From G965267185 sp965267185 (lineage in GTDB: Bacteria > Pseudomonadota > Alphaproteobacteria > UBA6615), in contig OZ253937.1 of NCBI GenBank assembly GCA_965267185.1, positions 806,001 to 870,000 on the forward strand: DNA of 64,000 nt, written 5' to 3'. The notes beneath the pieces were generated by a model. The model made no database searches. It was not told the origin of the DNA and saw only the letters and a program-made list of their open reading frames with translations. The position numbers were made by a program, and so were the translations under genes. Positions 44,054-51,957 of this stretch are shown here, in pieces; positions within the stretch are counted from its first letter, which is position 1, and the number at the start of each line of letters is the position of its first letter.

Positions 44054-44626
44054 TCACTCCCGGGACGCTTTTGCGATTTCGATGACTCCGCTTTGGCTTG
44101 GTCCGACACCGCGTTCTTCTTCTGGCAAGAGTAAGTCCTCCAAGAAGTAAGCGCTGAGTTCCGACCGGTTGGCGAGGCCGGCCTTGCGGTAAACCGCGGC
44201 GGCCTGTTGGCGCACCGTCGATTCTTCCGAGCCGCGCAGTTGGGCGATCTCCTTTTGCGACATTCCCTTGAGCATGAGCAGCGCGACGTCGGCCTCGCTC
44301 TCGCTCAAGCCCCAGGCCGCGAACTGGGCGCGGATGGCGCGCCCGAGCCCGTCGATGTGAACCCGGGCGGCCGCCCGCCATTGGTCGCTTTCGCGGCGCA
44401 CCCGCGACAGGTCGTTGAGCATTTCCAGCCGCTCGCGTTTCAAACTCTTGGTTTCCAGCGCAACGTAGGCGACCGCCCCGACGGCGAGGGCGAGCAGCCC
44501 CGTTTCGAACACTTCGAGGGCGAAATCGACGAGCTCGAAGGGTTCGTCGCTTTTGGCGGTTTCGATACCAATAAGCGTTCCGAACAAAACCAGCGCCAAC
44601 GCGGAAAAGCCATAAATTCGCTTCAT
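44054..44626 (-). CDS. Membrane-anchored LuxR-type transcription regulator
   Basis: 190 residues. Two N-terminal hydrophobic helices (about 7-20 and 42-58) are followed by a basic, coiled-coil-like stretch (LKRERLEMLNDLSRVRRE) and a C-terminal LuxR/GerE helix-turn-helix (about 109-165: ALLMLKGMSQKEIAQLRGS, STVRQQAAAVYRKAGL). The DNA-binding domain would face the cytoplasm. No receiver or ligand domain is present. What it senses and controls is unknown. Confidence 0.8.
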   Translation of the reverse strand: MKRIYGFSALALVLFGTLIGIETAKSDEPFELVDFALEVFETGLLALAVGAVAYVALETKSLKRERLEMLNDLSRVRRESDQWRAAARVHIDGLGRAIRAQFAAWGLSESEADVALLMLKGMSQKEIAQLRGSEESTVRQQAAAVYRKAGLANRSELSAYFLEDLLLPEEERGVGPSQSGVIEIAKASRE

Positions 44627-44681
44627 ATCGAGTATCCTTCGCTACCACCGTAAGGGGGTTGTCCGCGGAAAGAAACCGCTA

Positions 44682-44727
44682 GCCAGTTCTTCGGGGCCGA
44701 ACCGGCGCGGGGCCCCGAAGAACTGGC
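44682..44727 (-). terminator. 17-bp stem terminator after the exported protein gene
   Basis: A perfect 17-base stem (44682-44698 with 44711-44727) and 12-base loop, ten bases past the stop of the 44737-45495 gene. On the minus strand it is followed by the U-rich GGTTTCTTTCC. Confidence 0.75.
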
Positions 44728-44736
44728 ACGATTGGG

Positions 44737-45495
44737 CTATTCGGTTGTGAACGCGCGCGATTTCAGCGTTTGATTGCCACTGGCCTCGATCGCCAGAACC
44801 TCCCACTCATATTCGGTATCGGGCTCGAAGAACGCGGCCGGAACGGTGATCTCCATGACCGATGCGGGCAAGTACATGCTGACACTGGGATTTCCGATCA
44901 TGTGCGGGTGGGGATCTTCGTCGGTTTCGACGATCAGCTGATAGGCAATGATATCGACCGTGGCGCCGTCGAGCGCTTTGTTCGACGCTTCCCAGCGCAG
45001 CCGGACATCGCCTTTGGGCACCGTCGCGTCTTCTGCGGGCTGGACGAGCTTAACGCCGGCCGGAATGGCATGGGTTAATTGGGCGGTGCCGACGGCTGTG
45101 CCGCTGTCGCCGCTCAGTTTGGACGCCGCAGCCTGAAACGTGTAGGTGCCGGCGGGAAACATCGCCAGAACCTCGCCGATCGGCACCTTGATGTTTTCCG
45201 GTTCGACCGATTCGAAGAACAGTTCGGTGAGGCCCAAATCGTTGACCGGTCCACGCCCTTCGACCTGGAGGACGACGCCATTGGGCCCGACGATCTCGAC
45301 CCGCTCCCAACCTTCCCCATCGATAAAGGCCTGGACTCCGGTGTCTTCGTCGGTTGCGTTGTGCTCAATGATGAATTTGGCTTCCGCCAACGTGCCCTCT
45401 TCGGCGGACGCCGTTGCGGCAAGTGCGCCGCCGACGGCGTAAGCCACCGCTGCGGCAGCAAGAGAAATTTTGGGTGTCAAATGCCTCGGGATCAT
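44737..45495 (-). CDS. Exported protein, unknown function
   Basis: 252 residues with a signal peptide (cleavage after TASA near residue 31). The middle and C-terminal parts are beta-rich; VRLRWEASNKALDGATVDIIAYQLIVETD and FEPDTEYEWEVLAIEASGNQTLKSRAFTT look like a fibronectin type III-like domain. AGGAGG precedes ATG at 45495. I cannot name the family. Confidence 0.65.
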   Translation of the reverse strand: MIPRHLTPKISLAAAAVAYAVGGALAATASAEEGTLAEAKFIIEHNATDEDTGVQAFIDGEGWERVEIVGPNGVVLQVEGRGPVNDLGLTELFFESVEPENIKVPIGEVLAMFPAGTYTFQAAASKLSGDSGTAVGTAQLTHAIPAGVKLVQPAEDATVPKGDVRLRWEASNKALDGATVDIIAYQLIVETDEDPHPHMIGNPSVSMYLPASVMEITVPAAFFEPDTEYEWEVLAIEASGNQTLKSRAFTTE

Positions 45496-45842
45496 GCCGA
45501 CCTCCTGATGTGTCCTGCCGGGCCAATCGTGGACCGGCTTGCGTGGGTGCCCGCGAATTGGCAACCGCGGTCTTCCCCAAACAAAGGAATTGGCGGCCGC
45601 TGAGCAATCCGACGCACATGATAAGAGGGCGGCCGATGCCGCAAATGCAGGCGGCATTAGACAAATGTTGTACCGGCTGCGCGGTTATTGCGACCGCTTA
45701 CGGCTTGCCGCAGGCTAGAGCGGGATGATTTTGTGTGCGCTCACCTACGGGACCTCATCCTGAGGAGGGCGCACCAGGCCCGTCTCGAAGGATGTAGGGC
45801 ACTCGATCCGGCGCGACGCGAGCCGTGTCGCGTTCGGTCTTC
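45496..45842. other. 347-base gap with palindromic repeat debris
   Basis: No gene seen. It holds the start region of the exported-protein gene, a TAGAGCGGGATGATTTTG segment typical of dispersed alphaproteobacterial repeats, the repeat at 45753-45794 and a hairpin CGCGAC/GTCGCG (45812-45832) just past the stop of the alpha/beta hydrolase gene. Confidence 0.5.
45753..45794. repeat. Dispersed palindromic repeat (CCTCATCCTGAGGAG type)
   Basis: CCTCATCCTGAGGAG ... CGTCTCGAAGGATG, with arms CATCCT and AGGATG. This sequence type is familiar as a dispersed intergenic element in alphaproteobacteria. It is related in style, though not identical, to the repeat inserted in dnaE2. Confidence 0.6.
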
Positions 45843-46700
45843 CTATAGGTGCTTCCGCAAAAACGCCGCCAGCGGCTGAAACGACGTGTCGCTGGAGCGC
45901 GTGGCCTGCTCGATATGGAGAAGATCGATATCGCCGCCGGCGTTGCGGTAGTTCGCCACGAAGCGCTCGGGCTCGTTGAGGTCGAGGGGCGAGTCCGGAT
46001 CGCGGTAGTCGTGCACCGGGTCGGGTTGCCCCTGGATCCAGAGCGCCGGCGGGGTTTCGACCGCTTCACCGGTTTCCAGCGCCAGCATGGGGTTGCCGTC
46101 AGCCATCGCGTCTAAAGTGCGCCAGTAGGTATCGTGGCTTTCCGGAATATCGCCGACCCAGGCGGCGGGCTCGATCTGATTGCGCTCGCGCAGTGCGTGG
46201 TGGTAGCGCGACAGCGGGTTGATCACCGGCCACAGCATGCCGACGCAGCGTACGGTGGCGTCGATATCGGGACCGGCGTCGAGTTCGATCGCCGTATAGC
46301 GCGGGTCGTGGGGCCGCATTGCCGCCAGCATGGCGAGATGCCCGCCGCTCGATTGCCCGACGATGCCGACGCGCTCCCGGTCGATGCCCAAGTCGTCCGC
46401 ATTCGCCTTCAGCCACCGTAGCGCGTAGTTGATGTCCTGCAGCGAGGTTGGATAGCCGTCGGCGGCATGGCGGAAATCGAGCGCTGCGGCCGCAATACCG
46501 GCATTGGCGAGCACGTCGTCGCGCGGCCCGCAATCGTCCAAGCTTCCCTTGTTCCAGGCACCGGGATGAAGGTCGATCACCGCCGCAAACGGGCCGTCGC
46601 CGGCGGGACGCAGCAAGCGCAGCATCATCGCCCGGTCGCCATGGCGCAGATATTCGACGTCTTGGGTCGTGTAGGTGGGTGTTTCGGCGGTTACCGTCAT
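45843..46700 (-). CDS. Alpha/beta hydrolase (BD-FAE-like esterase)
   Basis: 285-residue esterase-like protein. The oxyanion region is IDLHPGAWNKG, replacing the HGG motif, and the nucleophile elbow is GQSSGGHLAML. The acid and histidine lie near PDPVHDY and LLHIEQATRSS. Substrate unknown. It follows the SDR gene on the same strand by 31 bases. Confidence 0.82.
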   Translation of the reverse strand: MTVTAETPTYTTQDVEYLRHGDRAMMLRLLRPAGDGPFAAVIDLHPGAWNKGSLDDCGPRDDVLANAGIAAAALDFRHAADGYPTSLQDINYALRWLKANADDLGIDRERVGIVGQSSGGHLAMLAAMRPHDPRYTAIELDAGPDIDATVRCVGMLWPVINPLSRYHHALRERNQIEPAAWVGDIPESHDTYWRTLDAMADGNPMLALETGEAVETPPALWIQGQPDPVHDYRDPDSPLDLNEPERFVANYRNAGGDIDLLHIEQATRSSDTSFQPLAAFLRKHL

Positions 46701-46731
46701 GGCTCACTCCTGAGGTGTTGCGCCGCCCGCG

Positions 46732-47499
46732 CTAGAGCGGGCTGAACGACGCGCCGTTGCTGTGGATGGTCTGGGCGCTGATATAGCTGGCGCCGGGGCC
46801 GACGAGAAAACGGATCAAGTTGGCCATATCTTGCGGCGTGCCGAGCCGGCCCAGCGGGATCGACGACAGATCCTTGACGTTCTGGGTTTTGGCCGAGCCG
46901 CTGCCCGCAATCTCGGTATCGTAATGGCCGACGATCACGTTGTTGGCGCGGATATTGTACTGGCCGAGATCGATGGCGAGGCCACGCATCAATGCCACCA
47001 GCCCGGCTTTCGCCGCCATCGCATGGGTGCGCTTGGTCTGGCCGGCATAGGAGCCGACGCCACCGACGCCGATGATGGCGCCGCCGCCGCGCTCGATCAT
47101 GGAAGGCACGCAGGCCTTGCACATGCGGTAGGAGCCTTGAAACGACGCGCCGAGGGTGAACTCCCAGGTTTCGTCGTCGAGCTCGACGAACGGCACACGC
47201 GAGCGCGACGCCGCGTTGTTGACCAGAATGTCGACGCCGCCGAATTCTTCGCACGTAGCGTCGACCATACGCTGAACCGCATCGGGGTCGGTGATGTCGG
47301 CGACGAAGGGCAGGGCACGCCCGCCGGCCTCGGTGATTTCGTGCGCCACCTCTTCGCAGAGATCCTGCGATGTGCGCGCGTTGATCACGAGCGCGGCGCC
47401 AGCGCGCGCCAGCTCAAGCGCTGTGGCGCGGCCAATATTACGCGCGCTGCCGGTGACGATCGCCACCTTGCCTTGCAATTCGTTGACCAGATCGACCAT
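46732..47499 (-). CDS. SDR-family oxidoreductase without the YxxxK tyrosine
   Basis: 255 residues with a clear Rossmann loop TGSARNIGRA and NNAAS motif. The active-site segment reads RTHAMAAKAG, so position K-4 is alanine (A160, K164) with a histidine one residue before. Homologues with this HxAAAK form are known, but catalysis by the usual tyrosine mechanism is not possible. ATG at 47499 was chosen over 47520. Confidence 0.83.
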   Translation of the reverse strand: MVDLVNELQGKVAIVTGSARNIGRATALELARAGAALVINARTSQDLCEEVAHEITEAGGRALPFVADITDPDAVQRMVDATCEEFGGVDILVNNAASRSRVPFVELDDETWEFTLGASFQGSYRMCKACVPSMIERGGGAIIGVGGVGSYAGQTKRTHAMAAKAGLVALMRGLAIDLGQYNIRANNVIVGHYDTEIAGSGSAKTQNVKDLSSIPLGRLGTPQDMANLIRFLVGPGASYISAQTIHSNGASFSPL

Positions 47500-47564
47500 T
47501 CGCGCCCCCTTGAAGAGCAAAGACTAGCAGCGCGTCTGCAAGCGGCCAACGGCTTGACGGTACA

Positions 47565-47852
47565 TCAAAGGCCCTCGACAAAAACCACGCGGTCGTTGGC
47601 GGCGTTCAATCGCAACGGCAAAACCTCCTGGTACTCCGGAGAGTTGTACCACGTACGCGCGGCATCCATGTCGGCGAACTCGAGGATCACGATACGTTTC
47701 GGGGCCCAGCCGCCTTCGACGGACTCAACGTTCGAGGTGACTGCCTTCAGCGTGGCGCCATATTGTTTCAGCGTTGGCGGAACTTTCTCGAGATAGGCGT
47801 TCATGCCGTCTTGATCGTGAATGTCGGCATCAAAAATGGCATAGGCGGTCAT
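47565..47852 (-). CDS. DUF1330 protein
   Basis: 95-residue dimeric alpha-beta barrel-type protein: YAIFDADIHDQDGMNAYLEKVPPTLKQYGA, then RIVILEFADMDAARTWYNSPEYQEV, the DUF1330 signature. Function unknown. AGGAGG precedes the ATG. Confidence 0.85.
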   Translation of the reverse strand: MTAYAIFDADIHDQDGMNAYLEKVPPTLKQYGATLKAVTSNVESVEGGWAPKRIVILEFADMDAARTWYNSPEYQEVLPLRLNAANDRVVFVEGL

Positions 47853-47940
47853 CGGCGTTACCTCCTTTGTGTCGTTGTCGAAGTATGGTGCCACATGGTT
47901 TGCGTTAGTACACAAGCCGGTGCTCCAAAACCGGCGGCGG

Positions 47941-47980
47941 ACAAAAAAACCCGGCCGTGCCGAGGGACAGGGCCGGGTTT
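47941..47980 (-). terminator. Rho-independent terminator of the usp-nhaA-BON unit
   Basis: AAACCCGGCC (47947-47956) pairs with GGCCGGGTTT (47971-47980); on the minus strand a run of seven U residues follows. It lies 86 bases after the BON gene stop. Stem and arms match those of the terminator at 51903. Confidence 0.85.
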
Positions 47981-48065
47981 AGTACCGGTAGGGGGACGGC
48001 TCTGGGGTTAAGCCGTCGTTGGCGGGCACGTGGAGCCCGCCGAGGCCCTATCTGGGCTCTCGACC

Positions 48066-48584
48066 CTACACGGCGAACGAAACGGCGATGCTAATCGAGA
48101 TCACCCCTTCGATTGCGGCGACGCTGCGTCGCAAGAACAACACGTCGCGCGGATGAAGAAAGGTGGCGTCGAGAAGCACGTCGCCGTTTTCAACAGCGAT
48201 CTTGAAATTCGAGGCGTGAAACCGTTCGTTGACCTTCACGAGCTCCCAGATCTTGCGTTCTATCGCCGCGTCGGCCAGCCCTGCTTGCGGCACGACGCGG
48301 ATTTCATTGTCCACTTCGACCACGCCGTCGGCCTGCCAGGCGATGCGCTCGTAGTCGAGCCGGTGCAGATACAGTTGCACGGTGCCGAACAAGACAACGC
48401 TGCTATCCTCCACGGCGATTTGAACATTCGCGTTTTGCAGCCGGGGCGATCTTGCCGCAGCGTCTTCGATCGATTGTTTGATTGCCTGATCGACGCTAGC
48501 GAAAACCTGCGGCGACGCCGCCAGCACAAAGACGAGCGCGGCAAGGGCGGCAAAACTCCAGCGAAGCCTTCTCATCGAAATCAT
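48066..48584 (-). CDS. Exported BON-domain protein
   Basis: 172 residues: signal peptide (AALAALVFVLAASPQVFA), then two BON-like domains (about 31-98 and 103-172; VDQAIKQSIEDA, NVQIAVEDSSVVLFGTV, NFKIAVENGDVLLDATF). BON proteins of the OsmY type protect the envelope under osmotic stress. ATG overlaps the nhaA stop (ATGA), giving tight coupling to the antiporter. Confidence 0.82.
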   Translation of the reverse strand: MISMRRLRWSFAALAALVFVLAASPQVFASVDQAIKQSIEDAAARSPRLQNANVQIAVEDSSVVLFGTVQLYLHRLDYERIAWQADGVVEVDNEIRVVPQAGLADAAIERKIWELVKVNERFHASNFKIAVENGDVLLDATFLHPRDVLFLRRSVAAIEGVISISIAVSFAV

Positions 48585-49828
48585 GCGCGTCCCTCTGCGG
48601 TAAGAGATTCGTCGACGCGGTGCGAGACCTTTACGTCGGCGCGCGGCAACACCTGGCGCAGTATCAAGAACCCGAAGATGGCGGACGCGGTCGACCCGGC
48701 GAGCACACCGATTCTGACGGCCGATGCGTGTTCGGGATCGGCGAAGGCCAGCGTTCCGATGAACAGGCTCATGGTGAACCCGATGCCGGCCAATGCCGAC
48801 ATGCCGTAGGCCTGAGCCCAGGTAACACCCTCCGGTAGTCGTGCGATGCCCAGCTTCACACCGGCCCAGATGAAGGCCATGATGCCGATCTGCTTACCGA
48901 AGAACAGCCCCAAGGCGATGCCGAGCGGGATGCCGCTGAGCAAATCGTCCAATGTTATGCCCTGCAGAGAAACGCCGGCATTGGCGAAAGCAAAGATCGG
49001 CATAACGCCGAAGGCGACCCACGGCGCCAGGCCGTGCTCGACGGCGATGAGCGGCGGCTCTTTTGCTGGTCCCTCCGGTCGTAGCTGACGTTCCGTCCGC
49101 AATGGAATGAAGAACGCGACGACGACGCCGGCCAAGGTCGCATGAACGCCCGATTTCAGAACGCAGACCCAGATGATGAGACCGGTTATCAGATACGGTG
49201 CGAGACTGGTGACGCCCCGGTGGTTGAGATAGGCGAGGACCGCGATGCCGACAGCGGCGATTGCTAGCACCGACATCGAGAGTTCGGAGGTGAAGAACAG
49301 GGCGATGATAACGATGGCGCCGAGATCGTCGATGATCGCCACCGCGACGAGCAGAACCTTGAGCGCGATCGGCACCCGCGAGCCCAGCAGGGCGAGAACA
49401 CCCAGCGCGAACGCGATATCGGTGGCCGACGGTATGGCCCATCCCCGAAGCGCCTCGGGATCCGAGCCGTTGATAACAATGTAGACGAGCGCCGGCACGA
49501 CCATGCCGCCGATCGCGGCCATGACCGGAAGCGTCGCGCTCTGCAAACTCGATAGGCGTCCCTGGATGACCTCCCGCTTGATCTCGAGGCCGACCAGGAA
49601 GAAAAAGATCGCCATCAGACCGTCGTTGATCCACAGCAACAACGGCTTGTCGATCGCTAGGGCACCGATTTGCACCACGACAGGCGTGCCAAGCAACGCG
49701 TCGTAGAGACTGCGGAACGGCGAATTGTCGAGAATAAGCGCGAAGGCAGCCGCGGCCATCAACACGATGCCGCCCGCCGCGCTATGTTGGAAAAATGAAC
49801 GTACCCCGTTCTTGATAACCTCTACCAC
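48581..49828 (-). CDS. nhaA: Na+/H+ antiporter NhaA
   Basis: 415-residue inner-membrane antiporter exchanging sodium or lithium for protons. The ion-site aspartate pair is seen in VAIIDDLGAIVIIALFF, and SATDIAFALGVLALLG and VGLEIKREVIQG are diagnostic. It contributes to sodium and pH homeostasis, fitting its position between the stress protein and the BON protein. Confidence 0.95.
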   Translation of the reverse strand: MVEVIKNGVRSFFQHSAAGGIVLMAAAAFALILDNSPFRSLYDALLGTPVVVQIGALAIDKPLLLWINDGLMAIFFFLVGLEIKREVIQGRLSSLQSATLPVMAAIGGMVVPALVYIVINGSDPEALRGWAIPSATDIAFALGVLALLGSRVPIALKVLLVAVAIIDDLGAIVIIALFFTSELSMSVLAIAAVGIAVLAYLNHRGVTSLAPYLITGLIIWVCVLKSGVHATLAGVVVAFFIPLRTERQLRPEGPAKEPPLIAVEHGLAPWVAFGVMPIFAFANAGVSLQGITLDDLLSGIPLGIALGLFFGKQIGIMAFIWAGVKLGIARLPEGVTWAQAYGMSALAGIGFTMSLFIGTLAFADPEHASAVRIGVLAGSTASAIFGFLILRQVLPRADVKVSHRVDESLTAEGRA

Positions 49829-49897
49829 GTTTTTAAAATCCGTTTGTTGCGTGTTGTTGATTTAACCCGGCGAAACCCCGTTACCGCCGGGCACCAC

Positions 49898-50851
49898 TTA
49901 TGAGGCGAGGGCCTCGGCTTCCTCCTTCTGATCGATAGCGACGGGTTGGTTGAGCATGACGGGAGAGAGAAACCCGTCGGGTTTTACCGTCAGCACGCTG
50001 CAGCGGACGCTGTTCAAGACAGCTTCGGCGGCGCTGCCGATGAAGAAACCTGGAATGCGGCCCCGGTTGACGGTTCCCATGAGGATCAGGTCGATCCCGC
50101 GGTCGTCCACGAGGTTGATAATCGCGCGCTCCGGAACGCTCTCCGGCAGATGGATTTCGTGACGGATTTCGTGCAGCCGATAGGGGTCCAGGAGGGCGTC
50201 GACCGCCTCCTTGTGCTCGTTTTTGCAGTTTTCGAGAAGGATTTGCCGCCTCGCGACGGGCAACTCCGACTGTACGGTTTCGCGAAGATTGCCCTCCGGC
50301 TCCCAAGCATGGAGCACATCCAAATGAGCGCCATGCGCCATCGCCAGCGATGTCGACAAGTCCATGATTTTGACGTTCAACTCATCGTCGGCGGGCTTGC
50401 CGGACTTGGGGTCGATGGCGGCGAGGATGCGCGCATACGGCGTGGGCTGGCCGGGCTTCATAATCCAAACCGGGCAGGGGCATTTGCGCATCAGATGCGT
50501 CGCCGTACTGCCGAAGAACACGTTCTTGAGCACGCTGCCGCCCTCGGCGCCGGCAATAACGAGGTCATGGCCCTCGCGCAAAACCTGGCGGATAATCTCG
50601 AGGAACGGCACGCCGACCACGACATTGGATGTTACGTTCGGAACGCCGTCGTGCTTCACGGCGCTGGCGACACGGCGCAACCGCTTGACGGTGTCGTCGA
50701 CAACGGTCTTCGTCGCATACTTGTCCCGGAGCACTTTGATAAGCGTCAGCCGCGCGTCGTTGGCGCGCGCCAAGCTTGTTCCTTGCTCGAGGACGTCATC
50801 TCCACCGATCGCATCGTCGTAAACGACGAGGATATTTTTGAACCGCTTCAT
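49898..50851 (-). CDS. Tandem universal stress protein (UspE-like)
   Basis: 317 residues with two Usp domains. The first has NILVVYDDAIGGDD and, at its end, GSTATHLMRKCPCPVWI; the second has RILAAIDPKSG and GTVNRGRIPGFFIGSAAEAVLNSVRCSVLTVKP, which contains a Gly-rich nucleotide-binding G-x9-G-S type loop. ATG at 50851 follows AAGGA. It is the first gene of the likely usp-nhaA-BON operon and divergent from the OxyR-like regulator. Confidence 0.88.
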   Translation of the reverse strand: MKRFKNILVVYDDAIGGDDVLEQGTSLARANDARLTLIKVLRDKYATKTVVDDTVKRLRRVASAVKHDGVPNVTSNVVVGVPFLEIIRQVLREGHDLVIAGAEGGSVLKNVFFGSTATHLMRKCPCPVWIMKPGQPTPYARILAAIDPKSGKPADDELNVKIMDLSTSLAMAHGAHLDVLHAWEPEGNLRETVQSELPVARRQILLENCKNEHKEAVDALLDPYRLHEIRHEIHLPESVPERAIINLVDDRGIDLILMGTVNRGRIPGFFIGSAAEAVLNSVRCSVLTVKPDGFLSPVMLNQPVAIDQKEEAEALAS

Positions 50852-50949
50852 GGCATTGGGTTCCTTCATGCCCGTCGAGAGGATGACCTAATGCACTTTG
50901 ATCTATGGCGCGGTATTGATAGTTGCTAATAAATACCAATGTAAATATA

Positions 50950-50964
50950 ATAGAAATTATCTAT
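50950..50964. promoter_or_regulatory. OxyR-like binding site (ATAG-N7-CTAT)
   Basis: ATAGAAATTATCTAT, a perfect ATAG-N7-CTAT palindrome of the type bound by OxyR, and a T-N11-A LysR motif. It lies between the divergent regulator (start 21 bases downstream) and the usp operon. A partial half site, ATAGTTGCTAA, begins at 50919. The second module of a full OxyR operator is not evident at the usual spacing. Confidence 0.6.
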
Positions 50965-50984
50965 AACGGTAGAATCGGTGATCG

Positions 50985-51902
50985 ATGCCAAGCCTCCGGC
51001 AACTCGAATATCTGGTGGCAATTAGCGATGCGCGTAACTTTCGCCGCGCCGCGGAACGGGTGGGCGCCAGCCAGCCGACGCTAAGCGCGCAATTGAAAAC
51101 CCTCGAGCAGCGGCTCGGGGCGCCGCTCATCGAGCGCGATCGCCATAGCGTCATTACCACGCCGGTGGGAGACCAGGTCGTAGCGTTGGCGCGGCGGGTC
51201 CTTCAGGATGTGCAGGAAATAAGAGATGTGGCGGGCCGCCACGGCCAAGACTTCTCGGGCACCATCCGGCTGGGACTGCCGCCGACAATCGGCCCCTACT
51301 TGCTGCCGAAAATCGTTCCCGATTTGCACAAAGCCTATCCCGATCTCAAGCTCTATGTGCGCGAAGATAAGCCCCAGTCATTGCCGGATGGCTTGATGGA
51401 GGGGCGGTACGATGTGTTGGTAACGCCGTTGCCCGTGCGCGATTTAAACGTCGAGACGTTGCCGCTGTTTCGCGAGCCGCTTTTTGTCGCAATGGCATCG
51501 GACCATGAGTTGGCCAAAAATCGGACCGTTGCCCGAGCCGACTTGAAGGACCAAGCCGTCCTGGCGTTGGAATCCGGTCATCAGCTTCACGAGCAGGTTG
51601 AGGCGGTCTGCGAGGAGTTCGGCGCCACGCTGCTGTTCGATTACGAGGGGACCAGCCTCGATACGTTGCGCGAGATGGTGGGGATGGGGATGGGCCTGTC
51701 GTTTCTGCCCGGGCTCTATGTACGTTCCAGCCTCGGCCAGGATCCGAGCATCAAGGTGTCGGAACTAAAGGACCGTTCGCTCTTCCGGACCATCGGGCTG
51801 GTCTGGCGGAAAACATCGTTCCGCGCGCAAGAGTTCGAAACTCTGGCGGAGCATTTGAAGCGCAGCGTGCGGCGCGACTTCTCAGGCTTCATGTTGCTAT
51901 GA
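50985..51902 (+). CDS. OxyR-like LysR regulator lacking the peroxidatic cysteine
   Basis: 305 residues: N-terminal winged HTH (FRRAAERVGASQPTLSAQLKTLEQRLG) and a sensor domain collinear with E. coli OxyR (LPPTIGPYLLPKIVPDL, GTSLDTLREMVGMGMGLSFLP). In the redox region the E. coli pair C199/C208 corresponds to Q200 and C209 here (GHQLHEQVEAVC), so the hydrogen-peroxide-reactive cysteine is gone. It could be locked in one state or sense something else. It probably controls itself and the divergent operon. Confidence 0.85.
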   Translation: MPSLRQLEYLVAISDARNFRRAAERVGASQPTLSAQLKTLEQRLGAPLIERDRHSVITTPVGDQVVALARRVLQDVQEIRDVAGRHGQDFSGTIRLGLPPTIGPYLLPKIVPDLHKAYPDLKLYVREDKPQSLPDGLMEGRYDVLVTPLPVRDLNVETLPLFREPLFVAMASDHELAKNRTVARADLKDQAVLALESGHQLHEQVEAVCEEFGATLLFDYEGTSLDTLREMVGMGMGLSFLPGLYVRSSLGQDPSIKVSELKDRSLFRTIGLVWRKTSFRAQEFETLAEHLKRSVRRDFSGFMLL

Positions 51903-51940
51903 AAAACCCGGCCGCGCCGTGGGGCAGGGCCGGGTTTTGT
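51903..51940. terminator. Bidirectional terminator between convergent genes
   Basis: AAAACCCGGCC (51903-51913) pairs perfectly with GGCCGGGTTTT (51928-51938), giving a U tract in both directions. It lies directly after the OxyR-like gene stop and before the end of the DRE-TIM enzyme gene. Almost the same sequence as the terminator at 47941. Confidence 0.85.
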
Positions 51941-51957
51941 ATTAACAGAGCGGGTGC

